In this document: positions 32,509 to 43,693 of the stretch, one piece after another
Position numbering within the stretch: position 1 is the stretch's first letter
Layout: each line of letters opens with the position of its first letter
From: Nageia nagi
Taxonomy: Eukaryota; Pinophyta
DNA: 64,000 nucleotides
Direction of reading: 5' to 3'
Assembly: GCA_050084985.1 (NCBI GenBank)
Contig: JBITNC010000001.1
Span: forward strand, 62,310,001 to 62,374,000
Translations under genes and position numbers: made by a program
The notes under the pieces: generated by a model
What the model was told of the DNA's origin: nothing
What the model saw: only the letters and a program-made list of their open reading frames with translations
The model's database searches: none

Positions 32509-32803
32509 CTACGTTGAGATGCATATGGCAAACGAACACATTTGGTGAGTTCCTTCTGTTACGAATCTCTTTCTGAATTGGATGACATTTTCCAGCAGCT
32601 TATCGGGCTGTGGAAGAACCTTCTTCGCACTCTCCCTCTCCATACACTTCTCAACCCACGCCTTCAACCGCGGGAACTGGCTGTCCATCGGCATCTTAAA
32701 ATCCCCAATGATTTCCACGATGTGAAAGCAGGCCATGAAGGGGATGAAGGCGACATCCCCTCCAAAATTCCTGCCCTCCAAAATAAGGCCTCTCCTAATG
32801 CTC
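32509..32803 (-). pseudogene. Tau-class GST exon 2 fragment, right arm (mirror copy)
   Basis: Mirror image of 31818-32112, identical in translation, including the frameshift near 32781. The shared frameshift shows that the fragment was already broken before the arm was duplicated, or that gene conversion has kept the arms alike. Confidence 0.85.
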
Positions 32804-32830
32804 CTAACACATGAAAAAAGTTAATCTCCA

Positions 32831-32994
32831 TCCCGGGCGTTACTGGTGGACTCCGGGCTCTATCTCTCTTCCTGGATGCCGTTCTTCCTCCGGACATTAC
32901 TTGCACTCCGGGTGCTGGGCGTTATTTACTTCGTCCGGGCTCTGTTCATTCTTCGGGCATTATTGGACTTTCCGGACGTCGTTTCCTCCGGGGC
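32831..32994 (-). repeat. Periodic GCCCGGAG motif array, right arm
   Basis: Mirror of 31627-31790, with motifs reading CTCCGGGC/TCCGGAC on the plus strand at the same 17-20-base spacing. The long frames through it on both strands (for example 32811-33038) are open only because of its GC content. Confidence 0.7.
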
Positions 32995-33351
32995 ATTACC
33001 AGTATCCAAGTATTACAGTAAAAATATATTTACAATAGCAAGAATTAACTTACAATAAAATTAAAGTTCTCTTCTATTTTTACAATATTTTGTTCCAACT
33101 TTGCTTGTTCGAATTCACTGCATCTCTCGATTGATTTGGGAATGAATTTTTATGATGTTTGATATTCTTCCTTCTATTTATATAATAATTTTTGAAAAGA
33201 TGTGTCTTTTAATATTTTAGTCGGCTATATAATTTTAATTTTTAAAAAATTATTTTCCCGTCAATTGTTTAACGGACGGACTCACATGCGACATTTTGCT
33301 CCCCCACTCCACCCCCCATGCTGCAGCTGTAGAAACGCCTCTCGGCGTAAT

Positions 33352-34790
33352 TAAATAATATTTTAAATATATAACTATTTATTTTAAAATAATAAATAAA
33401 TAATTAAATATACAAATAAATCTTGATTCAATCCCTATTTTTCCTAATTTTTCTATCTTATGTGTATAACCAATAGATGATATGCTATATTGGGCATAAA
33501 TAGTTTTTTCATACTACGATGGTTCATTTATCAATTATGTACATGCTTACTCCTCCACTTTCTTCACCAAGATTTTTCATACTTTTTTATCTATATCAAC
33601 AAGCCTACTTCCTTTATGCTTCTTTTTAGGAAGGTATTTTATTTATTTTCCTATTTATCCCTCCTCCAATTTAAATTCTTTCCCATATGCTTCAATACCT
33701 AATCTACACTCTATCCTTAACCAAATTTATTTTTAAGGATATCTATCACTCTTTATTTTCTTTTAAAATACATAATTTTTAAAAAAATAAGGTAAAAAAT
33801 TAAGTAAAAAGTACTATTAATAATAATCTATAAAAAATCATATATGCATGTAGCACTTTATTTTCTAAACTTATTATCTAATGTGAGATCAAACTAATGG
33901 AAAATGTATTTTCTAAGAGTATCATAAAAATTTCCTGAAGAAAACTTGATAATATTAATAAATGAATATATTCCAAAAAAAATATATAAATATATATTTT
34001 TCAAAATAAATTCATACCATTCTGATCTTTAATAACTAAACCCTTTTCATCCACTTTAATTTAATATCATTACTACCCTTATGCATCATAAACCTAGCCT
34101 ATTGATTAATTATCAACTCTAGATTTGCAATTATAATACTTACATTATCTTTACTAAATGTAACATTTAATTAATAAAAGGTAATTTTGATCATTTTTTT
34201 AAATTAATAATTCAAAAAAATTATAACCCTTTAGTGATGAGCCCATTGATGATGATGCAACAACACCAATAGAAGGCCCACTTGAATTCCCAATACCAAT
34301 TTGTATGTTTATTTCTCTTTCTAATTCACACCTATCCATCCATTTTGTGGCCATTTTTAACAATTTGACCATTTCCTAACTTTATAAACAAGATAAAGAA
34401 ATAAAATTATTTTTTCTTTTGAAAAGAATATTATTAAATAAAATATGAAAAAAATCATATTTAGAAATAAATACTTACTAAACCCTTATTTCTTGGTATT
34501 ATCTTTGGAGGTTTAGGCTTCTTTCATCTTCTTTTATCTCCATCATTAGTCGTGATAATCACTTAATAAAGATAATATAAAAAACTTATTGGTATAAAAA
34601 AAAATTAAATTTATATTAAAATAATGGTTAATTTTTATTTATTAAACTCAAATGTAAAACTTTAAAATATTACACCCTACAACCTTAAATATTAATGGAA
34701 TATTATAAGGCATGGAAGATTATTATAGCATTTTGCATAATCATTAAAGTTTTGATCATGGTGTTTGTTGTTGTTATTGAGATTCATACA
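33352..34790. other. AT-rich stretch, no gene
   Basis: AT-rich sequence with no supported frame. The 70-residue Phe-rich frame at 33490-33702 has no recognisable feature and is probably chance. I see no repeat pair here. Confidence 0.4.
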
Positions 34791-36430
34791 AAATCCTAAC
34801 CTAAAATGTTTCAAACCCCTAACCTTTAAACCCAAATTATAACCTTTTAAATGTAACCCCTAACCTAGATCCAAATGCCTAATCCTTAAACTATAACCTT
34901 TAAAACTTAACCCCTAAACCTTAAACCCAAGCACTAAACCCTAACTATAACCCCTAAGCTTTAAACCCTAATTGTAACCTTTAATCCTTCTAACCTAACT
35001 TGTAAACCATAAACTTTAACCCAAACTTGAACCCCTAACCTTAAACCCTAAATCTTACCCCAAACCATCAACCCAAATTGAAACTCTTAACCCTTAAATC
35101 CTAACCCCTAACCTAAACCATTAGTGCTTACACCTATCCATAACCTTAACTATAACCCATAAATCCTAATCATAACCCTTAGCCATAACTTTTAACTCAA
35201 ACCGTTAGCTCTCAAACCCTAAATCTTAAATATTAATCCTTGACCTCCCACCCTAACCATAAAACCCAAAATCTTAATTATTAACCCTAAATACTAACCT
35301 CAAATCCTAAGACCCTAAAGAATAACCTAAAAACCTAAGATCCTAACTTTAAACCCTATGATTCTAAACACTAACCTCAAACCATAAGATCCTAACCTTT
35401 AATTGAAATCCAAACCCTTAACCATTAAACCCAAATCCTTAACATAAATCCTTAATACTTACCCCTAATGATAATGCTAACCATAATTGATAAATCCTAA
35501 CCATAGCCATAACTTTAAACCCTAACTATAACTCTTAAATCCTAACCATAGCCATTAAACCCTAACCATGACCCTTAAATCCTAAACATAACCCTAACTT
35601 TTAACCCATACCTAAACCCTTATCCATTAAACCCAAACCCCCTAACCCTTAAAACCTAACCCTTAACTCCAAACTTAACTCCTAAATCCTAAATATTAAT
35701 CCTTGACCTCTCACCTTAACCATAAAATCCAAAATCTTAATCCTTAACTCTAAATAATAATCTCAAACCCTAAGTTCCTAAACACTAACCTTAAACCCTA
35801 AGACCCTAACTATAAATCCTAAGAATCTAAAAACTATCCTCAAAGCCTAAGACTTGACCTTTAACCCAAACCCAAATGCATAACCCATAAACCCTAACCT
35901 CTAACCTAAATCCTTAATGTTTACCCCTAACTATAGCCCCTAAATATGAACCATAACCATAACCTTAAACCCTAATTGTTAAACCCTAACTATAGCCCCT
36001 AAATATGAACCATAACCATAAACTTAAACCCTAATTATTAAACCCTAACCATAACCTCTAACCCAAACCCCTAACCTTTAAACCTTATTTGTAAACCCTA
36101 ACTCATTAAGCCTAACCTCTAACCCAAACCATTAACCTTTAAACCTATTTGTAACCTTTAACCCGTAAAACCTAACATGTAAACCCTAACATTTAACCAA
36201 AACCCCTAAACTTGAAACTATAATTATGGCCTTAACCCTCAAAATCTAACCTATAAACCCTAACCTTTTACCCAAACACAATCCCTTAACCTTTAAACCT
36301 TAAGATAAACCCTAACCCAAAACTCTCACCCAAACCCAAACCCCTAACCTAAACCTTAACCATAATCTATAATTCTTAATTTATAACTAACCCTAAACCT
36401 ACCCTAAGCATTAAACCTTAAATATTAAAA
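34790..36430 (+). repeat. Degenerate telomere-like array (CCCTAAA-type), block 1
   Basis: Continuous variants of plant telomere repeat CCCTAAA (for example AACCCTAAAC, AACCCTTAAA, AACCATAACC) run for about 1.6 kb, with the C-rich strand on plus. Units vary in length and sequence, and some longer phrases repeat (ACCCTAACTATAGCCCCTAA at about 35926 and 35982). It grades into TTAAAATT-rich sequence at 36430. This is an interstitial telomere-like minisatellite, too worn to be a functional chromosome end. Confidence 0.85.
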
Positions 36431-37675
36431 ATTTTGGTTTACATTTAAAATTTTAAGTTTAAAATTTAAAATTAGATATTTAAAATTAGATGTTTAAATT
36501 ATATTAGATGTTTAAAGTTATATTAAATGTTTAAATTGTATTATATGTTTAAAATTATATTAAATTTTAGATTATAATATATTAAATTTGAAGTTAAGTT
36601 AAATTTTAACTTAAATTAAGTGAAAATTCAAATTAGATATTTAAAATTAAATTAAAATTCTATATTAATTAGTGACTTGTTATTTATAAATAATGGAGAT
36701 CATGTGGCAGATAAGCATATTGCTATAGAATGCTTTGGTATACTTTTGTATATTTTTATATAATTTTTTCAAATTTGAATGATTTTATAATTCAATATTT
36801 TAAAATTTCTTGATTTCTAGTTAAATTGAAACCTTAGATTTACTTTTTTCCAAATCCTAAGTGATTCATTCTTCAAATTTTGTGAAATTCCATAGTAAAA
36901 TTGAAATCTTAATTTGTAAAATTATTGAAAATCTAGTTTGTAATTTTTTTTAATTTTACAAACCCTAGGTTTATTTTTTTAATTCTAATGAAACTAACCA
37001 TCTAGGGTTTAGGATGTTCCTTTTCAATTAGGATTTAGGGTTTTTCTTTTGTATATTTCAATTCTAGCATAAAAATTACTAATTTTAAGCAAAAATATTC
37101 TATTTTTATAAAAAAAAAAAGCTATATATTTGTTGCAAAATCAAATTTGAAAGTCAAAAATTGAATTTAGAGTACTTACCTCTAGATCTGGTTGTGAATC
37201 TAACAAATCTAACTTGGATCTAATAAAAATCAGTTAGATTTTGTAAAATCTAACCGTTATGTCCTCCTCTCCTACTAAAAAATTAGTTTGTTCTATCCTT
37301 TGCCTCTAACCCAAATTGAAAAAGTGTTTTATAGGGTATGTGGGGTATGCCCTTTTTATTTTATCCCTTTATATGATTAGATTGATGCATTGATCAACAC
37401 TTTGATGTGTTAAATAATGTATCAATTAATGCCTAAAATACAAAAAATTAAAAAAAATAAATGCATAAAAGACCTACAAAAATAATAAAAAATCATAAAT
37501 ACTTAAAAAGCCCTAAAAATATTAAATACATAAAAATACTTGAGAAAATACCTAAAAAAATATTAAATAATATTAAAAATGCATAAATAAATTAAATTAA
37601 ATAGTTAAAAAATTAAATATTAAATAAAATAAAAATAATAAAATGCAATGTTAATACTATGATATCATTAATGTT
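36431..37675. other. AT-rich stretch, no gene
   Basis: Repeats of TTAAATTATATTAGATGTT type at 36470-36560 and A/T-rich runs. No supported coding or RNA feature. Two isolated AGGGTTTAGG/TAGGGTTT islands near 37003-37035 are telomere-like on the opposite strand. Confidence 0.4.
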
Positions 37676-37990
37676 TTGTTAAATAATGCCAAGAGGCATT
37701 CTATAGCTATAGCGGCAGTGGCGTGGAGAGCCAAAATGTTGCATGTGAGTTCATCCATCAAATGTCAACTTCAATATTTAAAAAAATTAGTCAACTTTAA
37801 AAATAAAATAATAATCAGCTTCAAAAATATAATTTAAAAACTATATAAATATCATTTTTTTTAAAGAAAAGTATATAAAACACATATTAAATATAATAAC
37901 TACACCTTGAGAATGATATCTCTCAGCATTTTTTTGATATATAAGGGAGTTTATCAAAGCTAGTGTTAATGTTATATTTATGTTAGGTTC
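37676..37990. mobile_element. Worn relative of the palindrome arm end and hairpin terminus
   Basis: AATGCCAAGAGGCATT at 37687 followed by CTATAGCTATAGCGGCAGTG and GCCAAAATGTTGCATGTGAG matches the outer 90 bases of the palindrome arm (31272 on) with C-to-T-like changes. Then AATGATATCTCTCAGCATTT and GATATATAAGGGAGTTTATC, then AAAGCTAGT (37910-37964), is the inverted counterpart of the terminus at 30709-30765. It is bordered by TTAATGTTATG-like repeats. It is either the right end of a 7.3-kb element starting at 30686 or a separate decayed short family member. Confidence 0.6.
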
Positions 37991-38316
37991 ATATTTTTTT
38001 AATGGTAATGTTAATTTGGTTGGAGTGTTAATACTATATAATGTAATGCCAATGTTAATGTTATGTTATTTTAATGGTAATGTCAATCCTACTACAATGA
38101 TAATGCAATGTTAAAGGTATATGAATGCTATTCTAATGCAATATTAAAGGTATATGAATGCTATGTTAATGCAATGTTAAAGATATAGAAATACTATATT
38201 AGTGCTAATGCTATGTTAATGTTATCATGGATGCTTTCTTAATGTTAATGTTATGTTACATGAATGGTTAATGTTATTACTATATTATTGTTAATGATAT
38301 GTACTTTATTTTCTAG
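37965..38316 (+). repeat. TTAATGTTATG-type simple degenerate repeat
   Basis: About 330 bases of loosely repeated TTAATGTTATG/AATGCTATG units. No coding. It ends at a splice-acceptor-like TTATTTTCTAG (38306-38316). Confidence 0.6.
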
Positions 38317-38748
38317 ATGCATATGGATGATGCCTTTAAAATGAACATCAATGAATTGGAAGTAATGAACAACCACTAATTCTAATTTTTTTGACTTCTC
38401 ACAACCATAATTATTGATCCATATAGTAGGCTATCATTGGATATGATCAACAAGGTAGTCTCCTCTTATGATAGAAGCATTACTTTCCATCAAATGACTA
38501 TAAAAAAGGGAGATGAGAGTTGTTTTGGGTGACACTAGTAGACTAGTTGGTCCATTGGCTACTTCATTGAGGGTTTATACTCTATAAATCCATTAACTAC
38601 TCACACAATGGTAATCTCTATGCCTCATTGCACACTAAGGAGACATTTAGTCACCATATCAAAACTTAGCCCTAATAAGCCTTTTATCCACCATATAGAG
38701 CTTGAAGCCCACATCAGTTAGACAAGGGATAGATTGTTGATAATGGAG
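38317..38748 (+). pseudogene. Decayed exon upstream of the SET-like gene remnant
   Basis: One frame stays readable for 144 codons between an acceptor (TTATTTTCTAG) and a donor (GGAG then GTAAAG). It contains MHMDDAFKMNINELEV, TTIIIDPYSRLSLDMINKVV, SSYDRSITFHQMTIKKG, SWSIGYFIEGLYSINPLTTH and FIHHIELEAHIS. It is interrupted by seven stops, in three clusters plus one single near the end. I do not recognise a domain. The donor keeps the reading phase of the exon ending at 41855, which suggests, without proving, that they belonged to one gene. Confidence 0.4.
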
Positions 38749-39059
38749 GTAAAGTTGTAATGAACACTTACAATATATTATTATGTGACTTATTAGTAAG
38801 ATATGGTAAATTCAACTTATAGTTTTACTAGACTAGGTATTATTTTAACACCTAATTAGTATATATTCTTGAAAAATTAAAACTTTTAAAAAATTTCTTC
38901 ACACCACTCACATTAATAAGATTTAATCAATTTGTGAAATTGTAAAAAAGTATAACCACATTGCATTGCATGATAAAGTAATTAAGCATATAAGTTGCTT
39001 GATGTACATTTGTAAAGTTGTAAAAGATATAAGCACATGGAATTACATTTTCTCAATTA

Positions 39060-41620
39060 AAACCTCTATCCTAAACAGTAAACCTTAAACCCTAAACCCT
39101 AAATTGTAACCATAACCTTAACCCCAAACCCTAAAACAAAACCCTATATCTTAAATTATAATCCCAATACCAAACCCTAAATAAAAATCTTATACCCCAT
39201 ACCTTAAACCATTAACACTAAACCCTAAACATTAAAGCATTAACTCTAAACCATATACCCTATACCTTAAATCTTAAATCCTAAACCTTATTAATTAAAT
39301 CTTAAATATTTAACTCTAAACCATTAACACTAAATCTTAAACATTAACCCATTAACTCTAAACCATAAACCCTAAACCCTAATTCTACACCTTAAAGCTA
39401 AACCATAATCCTAGACCTTAACTCTAAACCCTAACCCTAAATCATTAACCCTGAAACATAAATATTTAATTGTAAACATTAATTTTAAATACTAAACATT
39501 TAACTCTAAACCCTAGACCTTAGACCTTAAATAAACCTTAAATCATAAATTGTAATCCTAACCTGAAATCCTAAACTAAAATCCTAAATGATTAACACTA
39601 AATCCTAAACATTAAACCTTACCTCTAAACCTTAAACCCTAAACCCTAATCCTACATATTTACCCTAAACATTATGTACCCTTAACTTTAAATCCTAAAC
39701 CCTAAACCTAAACCATTACCCTTAAATTTGTAACCCTAAACCCTAAACATTTAACCTTAAATCTTAATATTTAACCTTAAATCTTAAACCTTAAGCCTTA
39801 ATTAAACCCTAAAACCTAAATTATAAACCATAACCCTAACATCAAACCCCAAACCAAAACCCTAAATCCTAAATGTTATACACTAAATCATAAACCTTAA
39901 CCTCTAAACCATTAACACTAAACCTTAAACATTAAACCCTTAACTCTAAACCCTAACCTTAAACCCTAACCCTAATCCTTAACCTTAAACATTAAACCCT
40001 TAACTCTAAATGTTAAACCATAAAATTCAACCCTAAACCATTAAACCTAAACATTTATCCCTAAAACCTAAACATTAACCCTAAATCTTAAACATTTAAC
40101 ATTAAACCCTAAACCTTAAACTTTAAACCTTAATTGGATCCTAAACCCTAAATCATAAATTGTAACCTTAACCCCAAACCTTAAATGCTAAACTTTGTAC
40201 CCTAAATTGTAAACCCTATACCCTAAACCTTAAAATCTAAACCATTAACTCTAAACCCTAAAAATTAAACCCTTAACTCTAAACTAGAAACCCTAACCTA
40301 CACCTTAACCCTAAACATTAAACTTTAATTAAATACTAAACCCTAAATCATATATCATAACCCTAACCCCAAACCTTAAACTAAAACCCTAAATATTAAA
40401 TGCTATACCCTAAATCATAAACCCTAGCCCTATACCCTAAACCTTATACTTTAAACCTTAAACTCTAATCATAAATCCTATTAATTAAGCCCTAACCCTA
40501 TTCATTAGATCCTAAACACTAAACCCTAAACCTTATATATTAAATCATAAACCCTATCCTTATACCCAAAAACCCAAATATGAAACCCTTAACTCTAAAT
40601 CTTAAATTTTAAACTTTAATTCGAAACCATATTAATTAAATCCTAAACCCAAAACCTTTAACCCTAAACCCTAAACTTTATACCCTATACCCTATTAATT
40701 AAACCCTATACCCTTAACATTAAATCCTTAACTCTAAATCATATACCCTATTAATTAAACTTTAAAGCTTTTTAATTATACCTTATACCCTATTAATTAA
40801 ACCCTAAATCCTATTAATTATACCCTAAATCCTATTAATTTTACCCTATACCCTATACCCTTAACATTAAACCCTTTACTCTAAACCCTAACCCCAAACC
40901 CTAAACCTTAAACCTTATAGACTATACCCTTAACTCTAAACCATATACCCTATACCCTAAACCCCATTAATTAAACCCTAAACCTTAAACCCTATACCCT
41001 ATACATTAAACCCTTAACTCTAAACCTTTACCCCAAATACTTAACTCAAAACCCTAACCCCAAACCCTATACCCTATATCCTAAACCCTATTAATTAAAT
41101 CCTAAACTTTATTAATTAAACCCTATACCATTAACATTAAACCCTTAACTCTAAACCCTAAACCCTATATCCTATACCATATATCCTAAACCTTAAACCC
41201 TAAACCATATACCTTATACTTTAAATCTTAAATCATAAACCACAAACCCTTTACTCATAATCATATACCCTATACACTAAACCTTAAAACTTAAACCCTA
41301 AATATTATTAATTAAACCTTAAACCATAGATCATATACCCTAAACCATATTAATAAAACCTTAAATCCTAAACCCTAAACCTTAAACCTTACACTCTATA
41401 ACCTTAACATTAAACCATTAACTCAAAATCCTAAACCCAAACCCTAAACTAAAACTTTAAACTATATACCTTATACCCAAAACCCTAAACCAAAAACATT
41501 TAACCTTAAGCCCTATACCCTAAATCCTAAACCCTATACTTATACACTAAATCATAAACCATAAACCATAAATCCTAAACCCAAAACCTTTAATCCTAAA
41601 TCATTACTTCTAATTTTATT
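39060..41620 (+). repeat. Degenerate telomere-like array (CCCTAAA-type), block 2
   Basis: About 2.5 kb of CCCTAAA variants (AAACCCTAAACC, ACCCTATACCCTA, TTAACTCTAAACC) on the plus strand. From about 40480 on, the higher-order insert TATTAATTAAACCCTA recurs at least ten times. This TTAATTAA-containing unit is absent from block 1, so block 2 expanded locally as its own minisatellite. It lies between two exon remnants, where an intron would be. Confidence 0.85.
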
Positions 41621-41639
41621 ACTTAATGTTGAAGTAGGT

Positions 41640-42024
41640 TAGTGAAATTATTATCGACATCATTATGGCTTGGTGATTAATATGTCAAGGATTAGAAGGA
41701 TTGACATCTCATCCAATGATCATCCTATACCACCATTAATTTATGAAAGGAGGATAGATATTTCATTATCAGATGATGAATACCATGTTGATGAATACTA
41801 GACAACACCAAACATTCATCCTAGGAAAATATATATATCATCATATGAAAAAGAGGTATATTTCATGAATCTACACTCATATTTTATTATATAAGTAGAA
41901 ATGTAAAATCAATTAAATTTTAAATTTGATGAAATTATGTACAATATTTAACTACTTAATATAATGGCTAATGTTACAAGATCATTACCAATATTCATCT
42001 TCAAAGGATGATGATGATTGTGAG
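41640..42024 (+). pseudogene. Acidic N-terminal exons of SET-like gene remnant
   Basis: 41682-41855 reads MSRIRRIDISSNDHPIPPLI, YERRIDISLSDDEYHVDEY, then a stop, then NIHPRKIYISSYEKE, and ends at a donor GAG then GTATATTTC. A short second piece at about 41977-42024 reads HYQYSSSKDDDDCE and ends at GAG then GTATTT. Both are acidic and Ser-rich. They precede the SET-like block in the same orientation. Confidence 0.4.
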
Positions 42025-42107
42025 GTATTTAATTAGCATGCATGATTGTTTAATTTCATTTACAAATTCTTCATGAATAATTATATTAATTATATTTATG
42101 TTTATAT

Positions 42108-43237
42108 TAGGCCTAATGAAAATTCTTATTAACCATAATTAATTCTTCAATTGAAACAAAGAAAGTAGTTAAAGAGTTATACCTAGTAGGATGTGTATTT
42201 ATAGGAATTGAACCAATGGATGATAATGTAATAGAAGGATTTAGTGATCCTATCACTCTTTATTATAGGGTACTTATTTAATGTGGTTTTCAAGATGTAA
42301 GGGTTGACAAAAACATCAAAGGGGAGATGTAGAAATATATTATTATGATTTTAATGGCCTACTAAATATAAAGGGATTATTACTTCCAATGGTTAAGAAG
42401 GATCTCATTAGTCCAAATGAAACTACTAGATGTGTTGAATATCTAAAAGAGAATGTGAGGTTTAAAATACTAGAATATGTAGATTTATTAGATGAATACA
42501 AAGAAAAAATATATATAAGAACAAGAAATGAAGGATAAATTCACTGATTACTACCAAATATTGAGCTAATCAAGCTACCATATGAGAGTGTTTGTGATTT
42601 GCATTTAGCACCTAATTATGTGCATTTATACAAGTCTACCTATGATAGAAAGGTACATGGTGCATGGCCAATTGGAAAATATTTTCCAAAAAATTATAAA
42701 CAATTCACTTATTTTGATCATTCATATATGATCAAACCTTGTAATCTATCTAATGTAGGAATGGGTCTGTTTATATTATGAAATGTGCAAGTTTGTCTAT
42801 ATATTGAAAAATAACCTTTGGTGATAGTTTGTAGTCTAGTTTACAATATAATGGATTGAAGGATATTAAATTCATATTTATTCAGTATGGATAAATATGG
42901 TATATTTGGAAATGCAATATCACTAACAAAAGATTTAAAATGTTTGTACATTAATGGCCAACCAAAGAGACATGGAAACATTACAGGATATATAAATAGC
43001 TCCAAAGGCACCAACAATCTAGTAAATTATGTTTTTGTAGAATATGCAAATCATAAATATGATTTTATGCATATAAAAATGAGAATTTTTGTAGGTTTGG
43101 CTCCTATTGTAACTCTTACTCCCAATGATGAGATCTTTATACACTATAATATTAATAAATTTATTCAAACATCTAAGAGATGTATGGATTTAGGAGATCC
43201 AAATGTATTTATTAAAGCAAGATCAAAGGATCAATAA
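42108..43237 (+). pseudogene. SET-domain-like protein remnant
   Basis: After an acceptor (TTTATATTAG at 42110) the frame reads IETKKVVKELYLVGCVFIGI and EGFSDPITLYY. After stops and shifts it continues GLLLPMVKKDLISPNETTRC, LPYESVCDLHLAPNYVHLY, YMIKPCNLSNVGMGLFIL (the G-x-G opening of SET) and the clean 116-residue segment 42887-43237. That segment contains RHGNITGYINSSKGTNNLVN, the position of the N-H-S-C methyl-donor motif, and ends NDEIFIHYN, matching the GEEL-x-x-x-Y motif. SET domains methylate lysine using S-adenosylmethionine. Here the Cys and His of NHSC are missing and stops abound, so it is inactive. SET membership is my motif reading, not a search. Confidence 0.6.
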
Positions 43238-43693
43238 AAGAGATATTGTAGTAGAAATTGAATAATATTGTAGTAGGCATACAATTATGACTTTAGTCTA
43301 TGTTATTTGCTAGTTCGTTGAAGAGCCTCAAGGGAGGTTTCTTGTTAAGAACCTAACCATTGGAACTGTTGTTAAATTTTTACTTAAACTCATGTACTTA
43401 TTAAATTTATTAACAAATAATTATATGATATTGCAAATAATGATGTAATGGAAATGCATCGCTTTTTCCTTAGCATTATGATATATGATTAGAAATATAA
43501 TTTATTGATGTATTATGATAATAATGAATAAAAATTAAATTTTGTATTTTTTAATTATATTAATTATTTGTAATAATTAATTTCACAAGCACATCATATT
43601 GTAACAAATAAACAAGATGAGTCAAATACAATATATTATATGTCAATCCTACATCAAAAAAATATTCATTGAAAAACAAGAAGGCAATTAAAA
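43238..43693. other. AT-rich stretch, no gene
   Basis: Non-coding on inspection. The minus frame at 43560-43754 is hydrophobic, overlaps the LTR start and is probably chance. The last bases before the LTR are TAAAA. Confidence 0.4.

Larger units (their letters stand above)
31269..33351. repeat. 2.08-kb near-perfect palindrome (inverted repeat with 46-base loop)
   Basis: The left arm 31269-32287 and right arm 32334-33351 are reverse complements, with a loop at 32288-32333. The only arm difference I found is one extra base in the left arm near 31573 (ATTCTCTGCT against ATTCTTGCT). Each outer end carries its own small palindrome ACGCCGAGAGGCGT. The arms are markedly GC-richer and keep CpGs, unlike the flanks. 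Each contains an array of GCCCGGAG motifs and a GST exon fragment. Confidence 0.95.

Noticed and set aside
31583-33058. Several 67-90 residue frames within the palindrome on both strands
   Set aside because: They lie over the GC-rich motif array, are mirror images of each other and are open by composition; only the GST-matching frame is meaningful.
30686-33351. CRISPR-like or bacterial repeat array
   Set aside because: Motif spacing of 17-20 bases with plant-type context; no repeat-spacer structure of CRISPR size and no cas genes.
34790-41620. Functional telomere (chromosome end)
   Set aside because: Units are degenerate and flanked on both sides by transposon sequence.
42887-43237. Treating the 116-residue frame as an intact small gene
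   Set aside because: It is the clean end of a longer SET-like reading frame that is broken upstream; its Met is internal.
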